64,000 nt of DNA from Streptomyces sp. NBC_01235 (GCF_035989285.1 NZ_CP108513.1:372001-436000), one strand, 5' to 3'; positions 8,666-17,700 are shown, numbered from the stretch's first letter. A program made the numbers and translations. The notes: a model not told the origin generated them from the letters alone.

Positions 8666-10315
8666 TCAGGTGTTGTTGTCGTACTCCTCGGCGTACTCCC
8701 CGGCCATTCTGTCGCCGCCCCGGGAGCGCCATGTCCTCACTGCCTCGTCGTACTCCGACAGAGGGGCACGGCCTGCGATCACGGCGGTGATCGTGTCGTC
8801 CATCAGGGCCTTGAGCGTGGCGCCCTGGGAGGTCTCGGTGCGGGACTTCAGGCCGAAGGAGGCGTTGCGGATCGCGACCGGGACCACCCTTTGCTGCCAG
8901 GTGTGCAGGGCTCGTGCGGCATCGGGCAGGCCCGGCAGGAACAGCACCTGCGGGCCGTCGGCCAGGAAGCGGAACGGCAGGTTGGAGACGTTCTCCACCT
9001 CGCCGAGCTTGGTCGCCCGCGGGGAGCCGTCCTTGCCGCGGGTGAAGTGGACGCCCTCCACGCCGAAGTGGACGAGTTCCCACTCCTTGGTCCCGAAGGG
9101 GGCCGCGAGGTGGTCGAGGAGGCGCAGCAGGAGCTGGACACGTTCCTTCCCCGCCTTCTTCAGGATCGTGTAGCCGAAGGAGCGGCGCGCGGCGACGACG
9201 CCGCCGGGCGTGCCGTCGACGCTGTAGGGCAGGGCCGGCGCCGGGGTCAGCAGGCCCTCGGCGTCGAGGTAGCGGCTCTGGTAGGCGTTGAAGCCGTCCT
9301 GGAGGGAGGCGACGGTGCCGTTGAGGAAGAGGGTGCCGAGGTCCACCGGGGAGAGCGAGGTGGCGTCGGGGTGGTAGGAGCCGTTCTTGCGCAGTTGGGC
9401 CTGGAAGGCGACGGCGGCCTTGTAGCGGTCGTCGGTGTAGTGGGGGTGGAAGGTGCCGTTCTTGTCGACGGCCCAGGCGTTCGGGGCGTTGTGGGCGGCG
9501 GCGTGGACGGCGTTGCCGAAGAGGGAGCCGACGGAGGCGCCGAGCGCGTACTGCTTGCCGTGGGTGCCTTTCCTGGCCACGGCGGTGAAGTCGGTGGAGG
9601 TCCAGCCGTCCTTCATGCCGGCCTCGGTGAACAGGCCCTGGTTCAGCCAGAGGGTCGAGCCGGGCAGCGGGCGTTCGACGGGGATGCCGTAGAGCCGGCC
9701 GCCGATGCGGCCCATGTCACGCCAGGCGTGGGTGGGGATGCCGGCCAGGTTGGGGTAGTCCTTGGCCGCCGCGCCGGAGAGGTGGGGCGTCAGGTCCTCG
9801 GCTCTGCGCTGCACGAACTGGGCCTCGCGAGGCAAGGTGACCCCGGAGAAGACGTTGATGACGTCGGGCAGCGAGTCGGGGTCGCCGGCCATGACGGTGG
9901 CCATCTTCTTCTGGTAGTCGGCCTGCGGGACCACCGTGAACTCGATCTTCACGCCGAGGGCCTTCTCGACGGCTCGCCAGTACTGGTTCTGCGCGGCCGC
10001 CTTGGGCGGGGTGCCGAAGGTGACGGTCAGGACCTTCACGGTGGAGCCGTCGCCGGGTGTGCGGGCGACCGAGGTGACCAGGGAGGAGGGGTAAGACGTG
10101 AAACCGGCCTGGACGCCCGCGTCGCTGGGGGCGAGGTCGGGGCGGGGCCCGGCGGGCGCCGCGTAGGCGGGCCAGGGGGCGAGTTCCTTGCCCGCGTTGG
10201 AGACGTCTTTGTCGTCCGAACCCGTGGAGCAGGCGGTGAGCAGACCGGGGACGGCGACAGCGGCGCCACCCGCGGCCACGGATCGCAGCAGCGAGCGTCG
10301 GGACATGCTGGGCAT
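8666..10315 (-). CDS. ABC transporter substrate-binding lipoprotein (CUT1, LipO-like)
   Basis: About 549 residues, a large sugar-binding protein. The signal MPSMSRRSLLRSVAAGG contains a twin Arg, and the lipobox LLTAC puts the lipidated Cys near residue 29, so it is a Tat or Sec lipoprotein. Its size and the pattern of solute-binding family 1 fit partners of LplB/LplC-type permeases, which take up oligosaccharides such as uronate-containing ones. It is encoded 55 bases downstream of the second permease and before the lacI gene. No ATPase is nearby; the shared ATPase MsiK is the expected partner. Confidence 0.9.
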   Translation of the reverse strand: MPSMSRRSLLRSVAAGGAAVAVPGLLTACSTGSDDKDVSNAGKELAPWPAYAAPAGPRPDLAPSDAGVQAGFTSYPSSLVTSVARTPGDGSTVKVLTVTFGTPPKAAAQNQYWRAVEKALGVKIEFTVVPQADYQKKMATVMAGDPDSLPDVINVFSGVTLPREAQFVQRRAEDLTPHLSGAAAKDYPNLAGIPTHAWRDMGRIGGRLYGIPVERPLPGSTLWLNQGLFTEAGMKDGWTSTDFTAVARKGTHGKQYALGASVGSLFGNAVHAAAHNAPNAWAVDKNGTFHPHYTDDRYKAAVAFQAQLRKNGSYHPDATSLSPVDLGTLFLNGTVASLQDGFNAYQSRYLDAEGLLTPAPALPYSVDGTPGGVVAARRSFGYTILKKAGKERVQLLLRLLDHLAAPFGTKEWELVHFGVEGVHFTRGKDGSPRATKLGEVENVSNLPFRFLADGPQVLFLPGLPDAARALHTWQQRVVPVAIRNASFGLKSRTETSQGATLKALMDDTITAVIAGRAPLSEYDEAVRTWRSRGGDRMAGEYAEEYDNNT

Positions 10316-10370
10316 GGCGAATGACCTTTCCGCGTGCGGCTCTTGGAGTGGGGCGGTTCGAGGTGTCGGA

Positions 10371-11258
10371 TCAGCTCTTGACGGCGCCGGTGAGCACGCC
10401 CTTGGTGAAGTACTTCTGCAGGAAGGGGTAGACGAGCAGGATCGGCACGGTGGCGATCACCAGCACCGCCATCTGGATGGTCTGCGGCGCGTTGATCGTG
10501 GCCTCCCCGGTGGTGGTGTCGGTGAGGCCGGAGCCGGCCACGACGTAGGTGCGCAGCACCTGTTGCAGCGGCCAGCGGTCGCTCTCGAGGTAGAGCGAGG
10601 CGTAGAACCAGGAGTTCCAGTACGCCACCGCGTAGAACAGTCCGACCACGGCGAGCGCCGCCTTGGACAGTGGCAGCACGATGGACCACAGCACGCGCCA
10701 GTCCCCTGCGCCGTCGAGGCGGGCCGCCTCGTACAGCTCCTCGGGGATGCCCTGGAAGAAGCCGCGCAGGACGACCAGGTTGAAGACATTGACGAGCACC
10801 GGGAGGATCAGCGAGCCGTAGCTGCCCAGCAGGTCCAGCTCCTTGACCAGCAGGAAGCCCGGGATCATGCCCGGCGGGAAGAGGAAGGTGAACAGGATCA
10901 GCAGCAGCACCGGCCGGCCGCCGAACACGCCGGGGCGGGAGAGCGCGTAGGCGAGGGTGACCGTGCAGACGAGGCTCAGCGCGGTGCCGACGAGGGTGAC
11001 CCCGGCGCTGACGGCGAGGGCGTGGGTGACGATGCCGCCGTCGAGGATGTCCCGGTACGCCTGGAGGGTGGGGTGTTCGGGCCACAGCACCCAGCCGCCG
11101 TTCGCCACGACTTCGCGCGGGGCGGCGAGCGAGGTCGAGAGGATGACGAGGAAGGGCACGCAGACCAGCAGGACCACCGCGGTGAGGGCGACGGCCTTCG
11201 CCGCCTGGGTGACAGGCCGCGGTTTCTCCATCCAGCCGGGCCGGACGTGGGCGCTCAC
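10371..11258 (-). CDS. Carbohydrate ABC transporter permease (LplC-like)
   Basis: A 295-residue inner-membrane permease of the binding-protein-dependent family. Six hydrophobic segments are visible, beginning AKAVALTAVVLLVCVPFLVIL. The EAA loop that docks the ATPase reads EELYEAARLDGAGDWRVLWS. The C-terminus LQKYFTKGVLTGAVK is typical of LplC/YtcP-type proteins. It overlaps the upstream permease gene by 4 bases (start 11258, stop of partner at 11255), which indicates translational coupling. Confidence 0.92.
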   Translation of the reverse strand: MSAHVRPGWMEKPRPVTQAAKAVALTAVVLLVCVPFLVILSTSLAAPREVVANGGWVLWPEHPTLQAYRDILDGGIVTHALAVSAGVTLVGTALSLVCTVTLAYALSRPGVFGGRPVLLLILFTFLFPPGMIPGFLLVKELDLLGSYGSLILPVLVNVFNLVVLRGFFQGIPEELYEAARLDGAGDWRVLWSIVLPLSKAALAVVGLFYAVAYWNSWFYASLYLESDRWPLQQVLRTYVVAGSGLTDTTTGEATINAPQTIQMAVLVIATVPILLVYPFLQKYFTKGVLTGAVKS

Positions 11259-12235
11259 CTGTAGACCCCCTGTTCGCCGAGGCGGTGGGCGACCTTGTTG
11301 GCCGCGTACACGAGCAGCGCTCCGACCAGGCCCTTGAACAGGCCCGCGGCGGCGCCGAATCCGTAGTCGCCGCCGACGACGCCCCGGTAGTAGACGAAGG
11401 TGTCGATGACCTCCGCGGTCTGCGGGCCGACGGCGTCGCGCTGGAGCAGCATCTGTTCGAAGCCGACGGAGAGGATGTCACCCAGCCGCATGATGAGCAG
11501 GAGCACGATCACGGCGCGGATGGCGGGCAGGGTGATGTGCCAGAACCGCCGCCAGGGTCCGGCGCCATCGATCGCGGCGGCTTCGTACTGCTGCTCGTCG
11601 ACCTGGGAGAGCGCGGCGAGAAAGATGATCGTGCCCCAGCCCGCGTCCTTCCAGATCACCTGGGCCACGACGAGCGGCCGGAACGCGTCGGGGTTGCCGA
11701 TGATGTCGACGGTGTGCAGTCCGACGTCGCCGAGATAGCCGTTCACCATGCCCGTGTCGCCCAGGACCTGCTGGAACAGGGCGACGACGATCACCCACGA
11801 GATGAAGTGCGGCAGATAGGCCACCGACTGCACGAAGCGGCGGACGGTGCTCCAGGTCAGGCTGTGCAGGAGCAGGGCGAGGGCGAGCGGGACGGGGAAG
11901 TAGAAGACGAGTTGGAGGACGGCGATCCAGAGCGTGTTGAGGACCGCGTCCCAGAACTCGGCGTCCTCGAACATCCGCCGGAAGTTGCCGAGACCGACCC
12001 AGGGGCTGCCCCAGAGTCCGTCGAACGGCACGTACTCCTTGAACGCGATGACGTTCCCGGCGAGCGCTCCGTAGTGGAACACGAGGAAGTAGGCGAGCCC
12101 CGGCAGCATGAGCAGGAACAGGGTCCGGTTACAGCGTCTCTGAAAACGTTTTCGATCTCTTGGGCGCCGCATCGGACGGCGGGACGAGCCACTCTCTTCC
12201 GTCTTACTGGGGTTCTCTCGCAGCAGCGTCGCCAC
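11255..12235 (-). CDS. Carbohydrate ABC transporter permease (LplB-like)
   Basis: About 326 residues and the first gene of the minus-strand uptake operon. GTG 12235 is preceded 5 bases upstream by the strong site AGGGGAGGAG. The first TM segment is LFLLMLPGLAYFLVFHYGA, and the EAA loop reads EQQYEAAAIDGAGPWRRFWH. It forms the membrane channel with the LplC-like partner. Unusually, a perfect 12-bp LacI-type palindrome lies inside its coding sequence (12142-12153, around codons 28-32), with a second one upstream of the start. Confidence 0.92.
   Translation of the reverse strand: MATLLRENPSKTEESGSSRRPMRRPRDRKRFQRRCNRTLFLLMLPGLAYFLVFHYGALAGNVIAFKEYVPFDGLWGSPWVGLGNFRRMFEDAEFWDAVLNTLWIAVLQLVFYFPVPLALALLLHSLTWSTVRRFVQSVAYLPHFISWVIVVALFQQVLGDTGMVNGYLGDVGLHTVDIIGNPDAFRPLVVAQVIWKDAGWGTIIFLAALSQVDEQQYEAAAIDGAGPWRRFWHITLPAIRAVIVLLLIMRLGDILSVGFEQMLLQRDAVGPQTAEVIDTFVYYRGVVGGDYGFGAAAGLFKGLVGALLVYAANKVAHRLGEQGVYR
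12142..12153. promoter_or_regulatory. Intragenic LacI-type operator GAAAACGTTTTC
   Basis: Perfect 12-bp palindrome GAAAACGTTTTC with the central CG of LacI-family sites. It is strikingly AT-rich for this genome. It lies inside the first permease gene, about 80 bases after its start. It matches the upstream site, so both are probably bound by the operon's LacI protein (inference). Confidence 0.65.
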
Positions 12236-12271
12236 GGAGTCTCCTCCCCTCGATGGTCGAGTGAGGTGACG

Positions 12272-12285
12272 TTAAAACGTTTTCA
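12272..12285. promoter_or_regulatory. LacI-type operator upstream of the minus-strand sugar operon
   Basis: TTAAAACGTTTTCA, with perfect core AAAACGTTTT, lies 37-50 bases upstream of the GTG start of the first permease gene. It shares the core with the intragenic site at 12142. The centre-to-centre distance is 131 bp, about 12.5 helical turns, compatible with loop-mediated repression. Confidence 0.7.
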
Positions 12286-12298
12286 GAGCGTGGGTCAA

Positions 12299-12683
12299 CA
12301 CTTCTGACACAACTGCGAGTTGGTCCCCGCCGTGGGTCGCACGTGCTCGCCTGGAGGTGTCCGCCGCACCCACAACCCGTCGCCCCGGCCCCTCCCACGG
12401 CGGCGGGGTCCGCGCGGCCGCCTGTTCCACGGCGGCCGGCAGCCGCCGGGGCTGGACTCCTCGGCGGCCCGTTGCACGGCTCCGGCCTGCGAGGCCCGGC
12501 GGCTCACCGTCGGCCTGCGCGAGCTGGGCGTCGGCCGCGCCACGGCCCGATTGTTCGCGGACGCGTCCGCGAGCGACGGCTCGCTGCGGACTGCCGCCGT
12601 ACGCGGCGCGCGGTTCGAGGTGGAGGGGGCTCCGTCCGGCGGGTTCCGGCCGGTGATCCGAGCGATCAACGAGCGGTTCCTCA
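12299..12683. other. Spacer with no assignable gene
   Basis: Very GC-rich stretch between the sugar operon and the GntR remnant. A plus-strand frame (about 12506-12700) reads VGLRELGVGRATARLFADAS and later FRPVIRAINERFLIKK. It has good codon bias but no start I trust and no family I recognise; it may be a remnant. Nothing else can be supported. Confidence 0.3.
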
Positions 12684-12840
12684 TCAAGAAGTCTCCATGG
12701 CCCGGACTCGCGCCGGCACGTCCCGGATCATGTCGGCGCTGATGGTGAAGTGGTCCCGGGCGATGCTCTCGGCTCGCTCGGGCTCACCGGCCGCGATGGC
12801 CTCGTACAGGGCCTTGTGGTCCTCGCCGCCCACACGGGCG
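12684..12840 (-). pseudogene. GntR/FadR-type regulator, C-terminal remnant
   Basis: The minus strand reads GGEDHKALYEAIAAGEPERA and then RDHFTISADMIRDVP, ending at a TGA at 12684-12686. This is the last part of an FCD (FadR C-terminal) ligand-binding domain: the HxALYEAIAAGDxxRA helix followed by H(x) and a final helix. Upstream of about 12840 the homology stops abruptly in Gly/Arg-rich noise, so the DNA-binding half is missing. It is about 50 codons where a full gene has about 230. Confidence 0.65.
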
Positions 12841-13258
12841 GTGCTAGAACCGCCGCGGCTGTCCGCGGGATCCGGCGACGCGGGGCACGGGGACGCCTGT
12901 TGGCTGCCAAGGGACGACCGGGGACGCTGCGGGAGACGGCACGGACGACACCCATCGACTGGGAGACGGAGAGGGCACCGTGACGACGTACGACCTCGCG
13001 CCGGTGGACGACGTGGCGGGCCCGCGCGGCGACGTCCTGCTGCGTGCCACGGACGTCACCGAGCAACCGGTACCTGACCTCCTCCGCGGTGTGGGCGGGC
13101 ATCAGGGCGAGGCGGCCGGGACGTGGGGCGGGGGCGGTTCGCGTGTCAACTCCACCGTGCCAGTCAGTCTCCGTCCAGGCGGATGAGATTTGGGCATCCA
13201 ACCCGTTGTACGAAGCGGCATTTCATGACCTCTTCGAGTGGCCCATACAGTCGGATTC
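12841..13258. other. Non-coding or decayed stretch before the amidase
   Basis: Over 400 bases without a convincing gene on either strand; open frames here are short and Arg/Pro-rich. It presumably contains the amidase promoter. A locally lower-GC segment (about 13190-13260) precedes the amidase start, but no clear ribosome site or operator was found. Confidence 0.4.
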
Positions 13259-14710
13259 ATGGAGTGGAATTTTCAGACGGCCGAAGAACTCGCGGCTGCC
13301 TTACGCGCCGGTGAAGTGACCTCGGCGGAACTGACCGACGAGGCGATCACCCGTATCGAGCGGGACGACAAGGCGATCAACGCGATCTGTGTGCCGGACT
13401 TCGACCGTGCACGGGCCGCCGCGCGCGGCGCCGACCAGGCGCGCGCCCGCGGTGAGGACCGGCCGCTGCTCGGCATTCCGGTGACGGTCAAAGAGTCCTA
13501 CAACGTCGCCGGGCTGCCCACGACCTGGGGCATGCCGCCACACCGGAACTACATGCCGGCCGAGGACGCGGTGCAGGTGTCGCGGCTCAAGGCCGCAGGC
13601 GCGGTGGTTCTCGGTAAGACCAATGTGCCTTTGGGGCTGCAGGATGTGCAGAGCTTCAACGACATCTACGGCACCACCAACAACCCGTGGGATCACCGTC
13701 GCACGCCGGGTGGATCCTCCGGCGGATCAGCGGCGGCCCTGGCGTCCGGATTCGGCGCGCTGTCCATCGGGTCCGACCTCGCCGGTTCGTTGCGCACCCC
13801 CGCACATTTCTGCGGTGTCTACGCACACAAGCCGACACTCGGGCTGGCGGCGAGCCGCGGTATGGTCCCGCCGCTCGCGCCGGCGTTGCCGGCCGAACTT
13901 GACCTCGCCGTCGTCGGTCCGATGGCGCGCACTGCCCGCGACCTCACGCTCCTGCTCGATGTCATGGCCGGACCGGACCCCCTGACGCTCGGTGTGGCGC
14001 ACGATGTGACGCTGCCGCCCGCGCGCCACGAGCGGCTCTGCGACTTCCGGGTCCTGGTCCTCGACGAGCATCCGCTCATTCCGACCGGGTCCGCTGTGCG
14101 GGCGGGCGTGAACCGGGTGGCCGACGCGCTTGTCGACGGCGGTGCCCGCGTCGAGCGGCACAGTCCGCTGCTGCCCGGTCTGACCGAAGCCGCGATGCTC
14201 TACACGCAGTTGCTGTTTTCGAGCTCCGTTGCACGTTTTCCCGTCGAAGCGTACGAGCAGCTGCAGACCCGCGCCGCCGGACTGAGCGCAGACGACCAGG
14301 GTCTCGATGCGGCGCGGCTGCGCGCCATGGTGTTCAGCCACCGCGACTGGATCGAGGCGAACAGCCGTCGCGAGCTCCACCGCCACGGCTGGCGGCAGCT
14401 CTTCGCCGAGTTCGACGCCGTGGTGTGTCCCATCACGCCCACTCCCGCGTTCCCGCACGACCACAACCCCGATCCGAGGGAACGCCGGATCGACATCGAC
14501 GGCGTCGAGTACCCGTACTTCGACCAGCTCGTCTGGGCCGGTGTGGCCACCATGCCCGGTCTGCCCGCCACCGCCATACCAGCGGGCCGGTCCCCCGAGG
14601 GTCTGCCGGTGGGAGTGCAGCTCATCGGTCCGATGTTCGAGGACCGCACCCCGCTGCGGCTGGCCGAACTGCTCGAGCAGAAGATCGGCGGCTTCCAGGC
14701 ACCGAAGTAG
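13259..14710 (+). CDS. Amidase signature (AS) family amidase
   Basis: About 483 residues. Amidase-signature serine hydrolase cleaving an amide to acid plus ammonia or amine. Catalytic Lys is in GIPVTVKESYNVAG, the cis-Ser in TPGGSSGGSAAALASG, and the nucleophilic Ser in GSDLAGSLRTPAHFCGVYAHKP; AS enzymes usually have GSDxGGS, so the Ala is a small deviation. ATG 13259 was chosen because the typical N-terminus MEWNFQTAEELAAALRAGEV begins there; an in-frame GTG at 13238 adds 7 residues. Codon 15 is TTA (13301-13303), which in Streptomyces requires the bldA tRNA. It is the only intact gene between several gene remnants. Substrate unknown. Confidence 0.9.
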   Translation: MEWNFQTAEELAAALRAGEVTSAELTDEAITRIERDDKAINAICVPDFDRARAAARGADQARARGEDRPLLGIPVTVKESYNVAGLPTTWGMPPHRNYMPAEDAVQVSRLKAAGAVVLGKTNVPLGLQDVQSFNDIYGTTNNPWDHRRTPGGSSGGSAAALASGFGALSIGSDLAGSLRTPAHFCGVYAHKPTLGLAASRGMVPPLAPALPAELDLAVVGPMARTARDLTLLLDVMAGPDPLTLGVAHDVTLPPARHERLCDFRVLVLDEHPLIPTGSAVRAGVNRVADALVDGGARVERHSPLLPGLTEAAMLYTQLLFSSSVARFPVEAYEQLQTRAAGLSADDQGLDAARLRAMVFSHRDWIEANSRRELHRHGWRQLFAEFDAVVCPITPTPAFPHDHNPDPRERRIDIDGVEYPYFDQLVWAGVATMPGLPATAIPAGRSPEGLPVGVQLIGPMFEDRTPLRLAELLEQKIGGFQAPK

Positions 14711-14913
14711 GGCGTAGTACCTGGGTGTCCGTCGAGGACGAGGTGCGGATCACGACGAGATCCTCCGAATGCGCACCGCCGCTGCCCGGCACGCGAATGT
14801 CACCCGCCTCCAGCAACACGACAGGGGGTCGTCGCCGCAGGTCAGCGGCGTGCGCTTTCATCGGTGGCCTGGCGAACCACGGGAAAGTGCGGTGGAGTCG
14901 AGACGGCCCACCG

Positions 14914-15324
14914 GTGAAGCAGCCCGAGACAGCGCGGAAGGCGCAGGTCACAGAGCCGCGGGCCAGGGCGTTCGCCCGGTTCGGCCCCGATGTGGTGCCG
15001 CGGCAGAGCCGGGCGACGGTGCTTCGAGTCCTGGCGGATCTGGAGCGTCAGCATGCGCTGTTCCGGCTCAGTACGAAGCGGAACGGGGACATCGCCGGCC
15101 GGCCGCGGCAGCCGTACGGGAAGGTGCGGCCGGCAAGGCCGGGCGAGCACCTGCTGAGGGACACCACGCGGGTGGACATGTTCGCTTTCGATCCGCTCAC
15201 GTTGAGGTGGGTGCGGGCTGGGCTGACGGTCGCGATGGACTGGTACACCCGCTGCATCACCGGGCTCCGCCTCACCCCGGTCTCGACGAAGATCGGATGC
15301 TCTCTTGAAGGCCGACGGCCGTAG
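14914..15324 (+). pseudogene. Truncated DDE integrase-type transposase
   Basis: One plus-strand frame reads RATVLRVLADLERQHALFRL, then RDTTRVDMFAFDPLTLRWVR and AMDWYTRCITGLRLTPVSTK. This matches the start of the rve/DDE catalytic domain of Mu/IS481-like actinobacterial transposases: the first catalytic Asp in TTRVDxFAxxPxTLRW and the VAMDxYxRCIxGLRLTPxST stretch. The protein then runs into GCSLEGRRP and a stop, so the rest of the catalytic core is gone, and the N-terminal part is also incomplete. No terminal inverted repeats were found. It is evidence of past insertion in the decayed region. Confidence 0.7.
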
Positions 15325-15338
15325 GGCGGGGGCGCGTC

Positions 15339-16643
15339 CTACGAGGCCGGAAGCGCCCGTCCCAGGCGGGCGAGCGGGGACAACGACATCAGCACTGGGG
15401 AGAGCATCATGCCTGCGGCCGTCACCAGGAGGCTGGTGCGCAACCCCCACTCCTGCGCGAGAAATCCGCCGAGCAGCGAGCCGAGCGGGGTCAGCCCCAT
15501 GCCGACAAAAGTGATCGTCGCGGCCGCGCGGCCTTGCATCCCGTCCGGAGTGACGGCCTGCCGGACAGCCATGACCGTGACATTCACCAACTGGCCGCCA
15601 GTACCGAACACGAAGTTGATCGCGAGCAGCGCGGGAACGGTCACCGCAGAGGAACCATGCACCGCAGGCACACACAGAAACACGCCGTCGCCCAGTGCCG
15701 CCGCCGACACGAGCACCGCGCCGTAACCGAACCGGCGCGGCAGGCGGGCGGCCAGCACCGAGCCCAGGAGCGCGCCCGGCCCCGTCGCCCCGAGCGCCAG
15801 CCCGACGGCGGTTCCCGACAGGTGCAGTTCCCGCGGGAGGAAGAGCAGATAGACGGTCATCACGGCCGCCAAGGAGAACTGGAAGGCGGCCGAGGCGAGG
15901 CACACGATCCGCAGCGAGGTATCGCTGACAACGAAACGGAGGCCCTCATGGATACGCCGCCAGACCCGAGGGGGACGTTCCGAGCTCTTCGGGAGCGATT
16001 CGATCCGACGGATCCGTCGGATCGACAGGAACGACAAGGCGAAAAACAGCGCGCTGGAAGCGGCAGCGATCGGCGCCGACAGCAGTGACACCAACGCACC
16101 ACCAAGGGCAGGACCGCCGATCTGCGCCGCGGACCGGCTGCCCTCAAGCGCGCTGTTGCCCCGCACCAACTGATCGCGTTTCACCAGCCGTACGAGAGAC
16201 GCCTGGTATGCCACGTCGAAGAACACGGACAGGGCCCCGACGGCAAAGGCGACCACGAACAGCTCGGGCAGGCCGAGCCAACCGAGGAAGCCGGCCACAG
16301 CGGCGGCGCCCAGTGCCAGGGTCCGGCCGACGTCCGTCAGCACCATCACCGTGCGGGCCCGCCACCTGTCCACCCACGCGCCGACGAAGAGCGAGAGCAA
16401 CAGGATCGGCGCCTGCCCCACCGCGCGCAGGACGCCCAACTGGCCGGCACCGGCGTTGAGCGTCAGGACGGCGAAGAGCGGCAGAACCACCAGACTTGTG
16501 TGTTCGCCGAGTTGGGAGGCCGTCTGACCCACCCAGAGTCTGCGGAAGTCGCCGTCCCGCCACAGGCTTGACGGCACAGGCCGACCGGAATCGGATACAG
16601 CGGAGGAAGCGGACGGCACGGGGATCCCTTGCATTGCCGACAA
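15339..16643 (-). CDS. MFS transporter (EntS/MFS_3-like exporter)
   Basis: A 434-residue major facilitator protein with about 12 hydrophobic segments. After an N-terminal tail of about 30 residues the fold begins FRRLWVGQTASQLGEHTSLV, the usual start of EntS-type (enterobactin exporter-like) MFS_3 proteins. Later come AWVDRWRARTVMVLTDVGRT (the loop 2-3 motif) and YQASLVRLVKRDQLVRGNSA, characteristic of this subgroup. It probably exports a small molecule by proton antiport; the substrate is unknown. ATG 16634 (MQGIPV) is an alternative start. Its neighbours are remnants, so it may be a leftover or acquired gene. Confidence 0.88.
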   Translation of the reverse strand: MSAMQGIPVPSASSAVSDSGRPVPSSLWRDGDFRRLWVGQTASQLGEHTSLVVLPLFAVLTLNAGAGQLGVLRAVGQAPILLLSLFVGAWVDRWRARTVMVLTDVGRTLALGAAAVAGFLGWLGLPELFVVAFAVGALSVFFDVAYQASLVRLVKRDQLVRGNSALEGSRSAAQIGGPALGGALVSLLSAPIAAASSALFFALSFLSIRRIRRIESLPKSSERPPRVWRRIHEGLRFVVSDTSLRIVCLASAAFQFSLAAVMTVYLLFLPRELHLSGTAVGLALGATGPGALLGSVLAARLPRRFGYGAVLVSAAALGDGVFLCVPAVHGSSAVTVPALLAINFVFGTGGQLVNVTVMAVRQAVTPDGMQGRAAATITFVGMGLTPLGSLLGGFLAQEWGLRTSLLVTAAGMMLSPVLMSLSPLARLGRALPAS

Positions 16644-16885
16644 CGAGGCCCGTCACCCGGCGCACAACAGGCGCACCGACTGTTCGGGCGGGAGAAGGCT
16701 CGCTGTGCCGCAACATCAAGGGCAGCACGCGATGACAGGCCGATCAGGGCCTACGACGTCAACGCGCGCTCGGACGACCGATCATGTCTTCGCTCCTCGT
16801 GGGTCACTCGCTGCATCTGGACACTAGCCCTCGGCGGGCCGGCGCGAAAGGCGATTGACGCCCGCGGCGGACAGCCAGGTCCGGG

Positions 16886-17041
16886 CCCCGGCAGGTGGCC
16901 GGACGCCCCGAAACGGTGCGGGACCAGCTTCTGCAGATGATCGAGGAGACCGGGGCGACGGAAGTGATGCTCCAGAGCATCAGCCCCGGCCAGAAGGCCC
17001 GCCGGTACTCCCACGCGCTCATCGCCGACGCTCCGGGCGTC
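16886..17041 (+). pseudogene. Luciferase-like (LLM) flavin monooxygenase, C-terminal remnant
   Basis: The plus strand reads RPETVRDQLLQMIEETGATE, then VMLQSISPGQKARRYSHALI. This is the extreme C-terminus of LLM-class flavin-dependent oxidoreductases: the G(T/S)PETVRDQL helix, the TGADEVM strand and the final helix ending in IAD. The preceding roughly 300 residues are absent and the frame upstream is unrelated, so it is a deletion remnant. Confidence 0.6.
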
Positions 17042-17169
17042 AAGCCCGAAGCTCAGTCCGCTCCGGCTGACGCGCGTAAGCGACCGCGCGGAGGCGGCCT
17101 CTCGATCCCGTCCCGGCCGACTCACCCTTGTGACTGTCCCTGACGGCCAGAGGACCGACGTCAGGTTGG

Positions 17170-17341
17170 TCGACTGCGGGAGGTCCTCACGATGTTCCGG
17201 CAGCACCACGGCGACGTCGTCCACCGTGGTGCAGTCGAAGCCCTGCCGGGCCAACAACTCGAAGCCCGCCCGCTCCCGTTGGGCCCGTGAGGTCTCCTGC
17301 GACCGCCCCGTCCTGGCCGTCCCGCCGTCGAGGCCCGGCAT
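17170..17341 (-). pseudogene. TetR-family regulator, N-terminal remnant
   Basis: From ATG 17341 the minus strand encodes a short basic leader, then RERAGFELLARQGFDCTTVD and DVAVV. This fits helices 1-2 of a TetR DNA-binding domain (xxAxxLLARQGFDxTTVDDVA). The helix-turn-helix recognition part is missing and the reading runs into unrelated sequence. It sits back to back with the monooxygenase remnant, as an LLM gene and its regulator often do. Confidence 0.55.
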
Positions 17342-17344
17342 CAC

Positions 17345-17700
17345 AGGAGACTTTCATCCCGCAGGCGGAGCGCGGCAGTCCCTCCGCCGCCTGCCGGCCG
17401 GGGTCGGCGTTGTGCCGTGAGCCGGCGGGCGGAGGTCGATGCGTCGCCCAGGCTGCCCGAACGTCAGCAGCCGGAGCGCCGAAGACTCCGCCAAGGGCAC
17501 CGTCCATCGCCTTGCTGATCGTTTCAGAATGAGTGGACTGCGGGTCTCAGGGCGGCCGACGCGCGGCCGGGGACTCCCCGGCCAGGCGGTGACCGGGTCG
17601 GGCTGATCCTCGGTCCCGACCTGGGACCGCAGTACTGGCGCCGACATCGACGGCGACAATGAGCAGCGACGGGGTTCGACGGTTTGGGGGGGGGAACGGG
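17345..17700. other. Spacer with no gene, ending in a nine-G tract
   Basis: No supported coding sequence. The distinctive element is an uninterrupted run of nine G at 17686-17694, then AACGGG and the ATG of the VOC gene at 17701. The run overlaps the position where the ribosome site should be. Confidence 0.4.

Noticed and set aside
7463..10324. 953-codon plus-strand frame
   Set aside because: Antisense shadow of the LacI and binding-protein genes; Gly/Val/Asp-rich without any family motif.
14711..15338. A complete insertion sequence
   Set aside because: Only the start of the DDE core is recognisable, no terminal inverted repeats or target duplications were found.
14842..15903. Minus-strand 353-codon frame across the transposase remnant and MFS gene
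   Set aside because: Composition is shadow-like and the true MFS frame (15339-16643) is clear.
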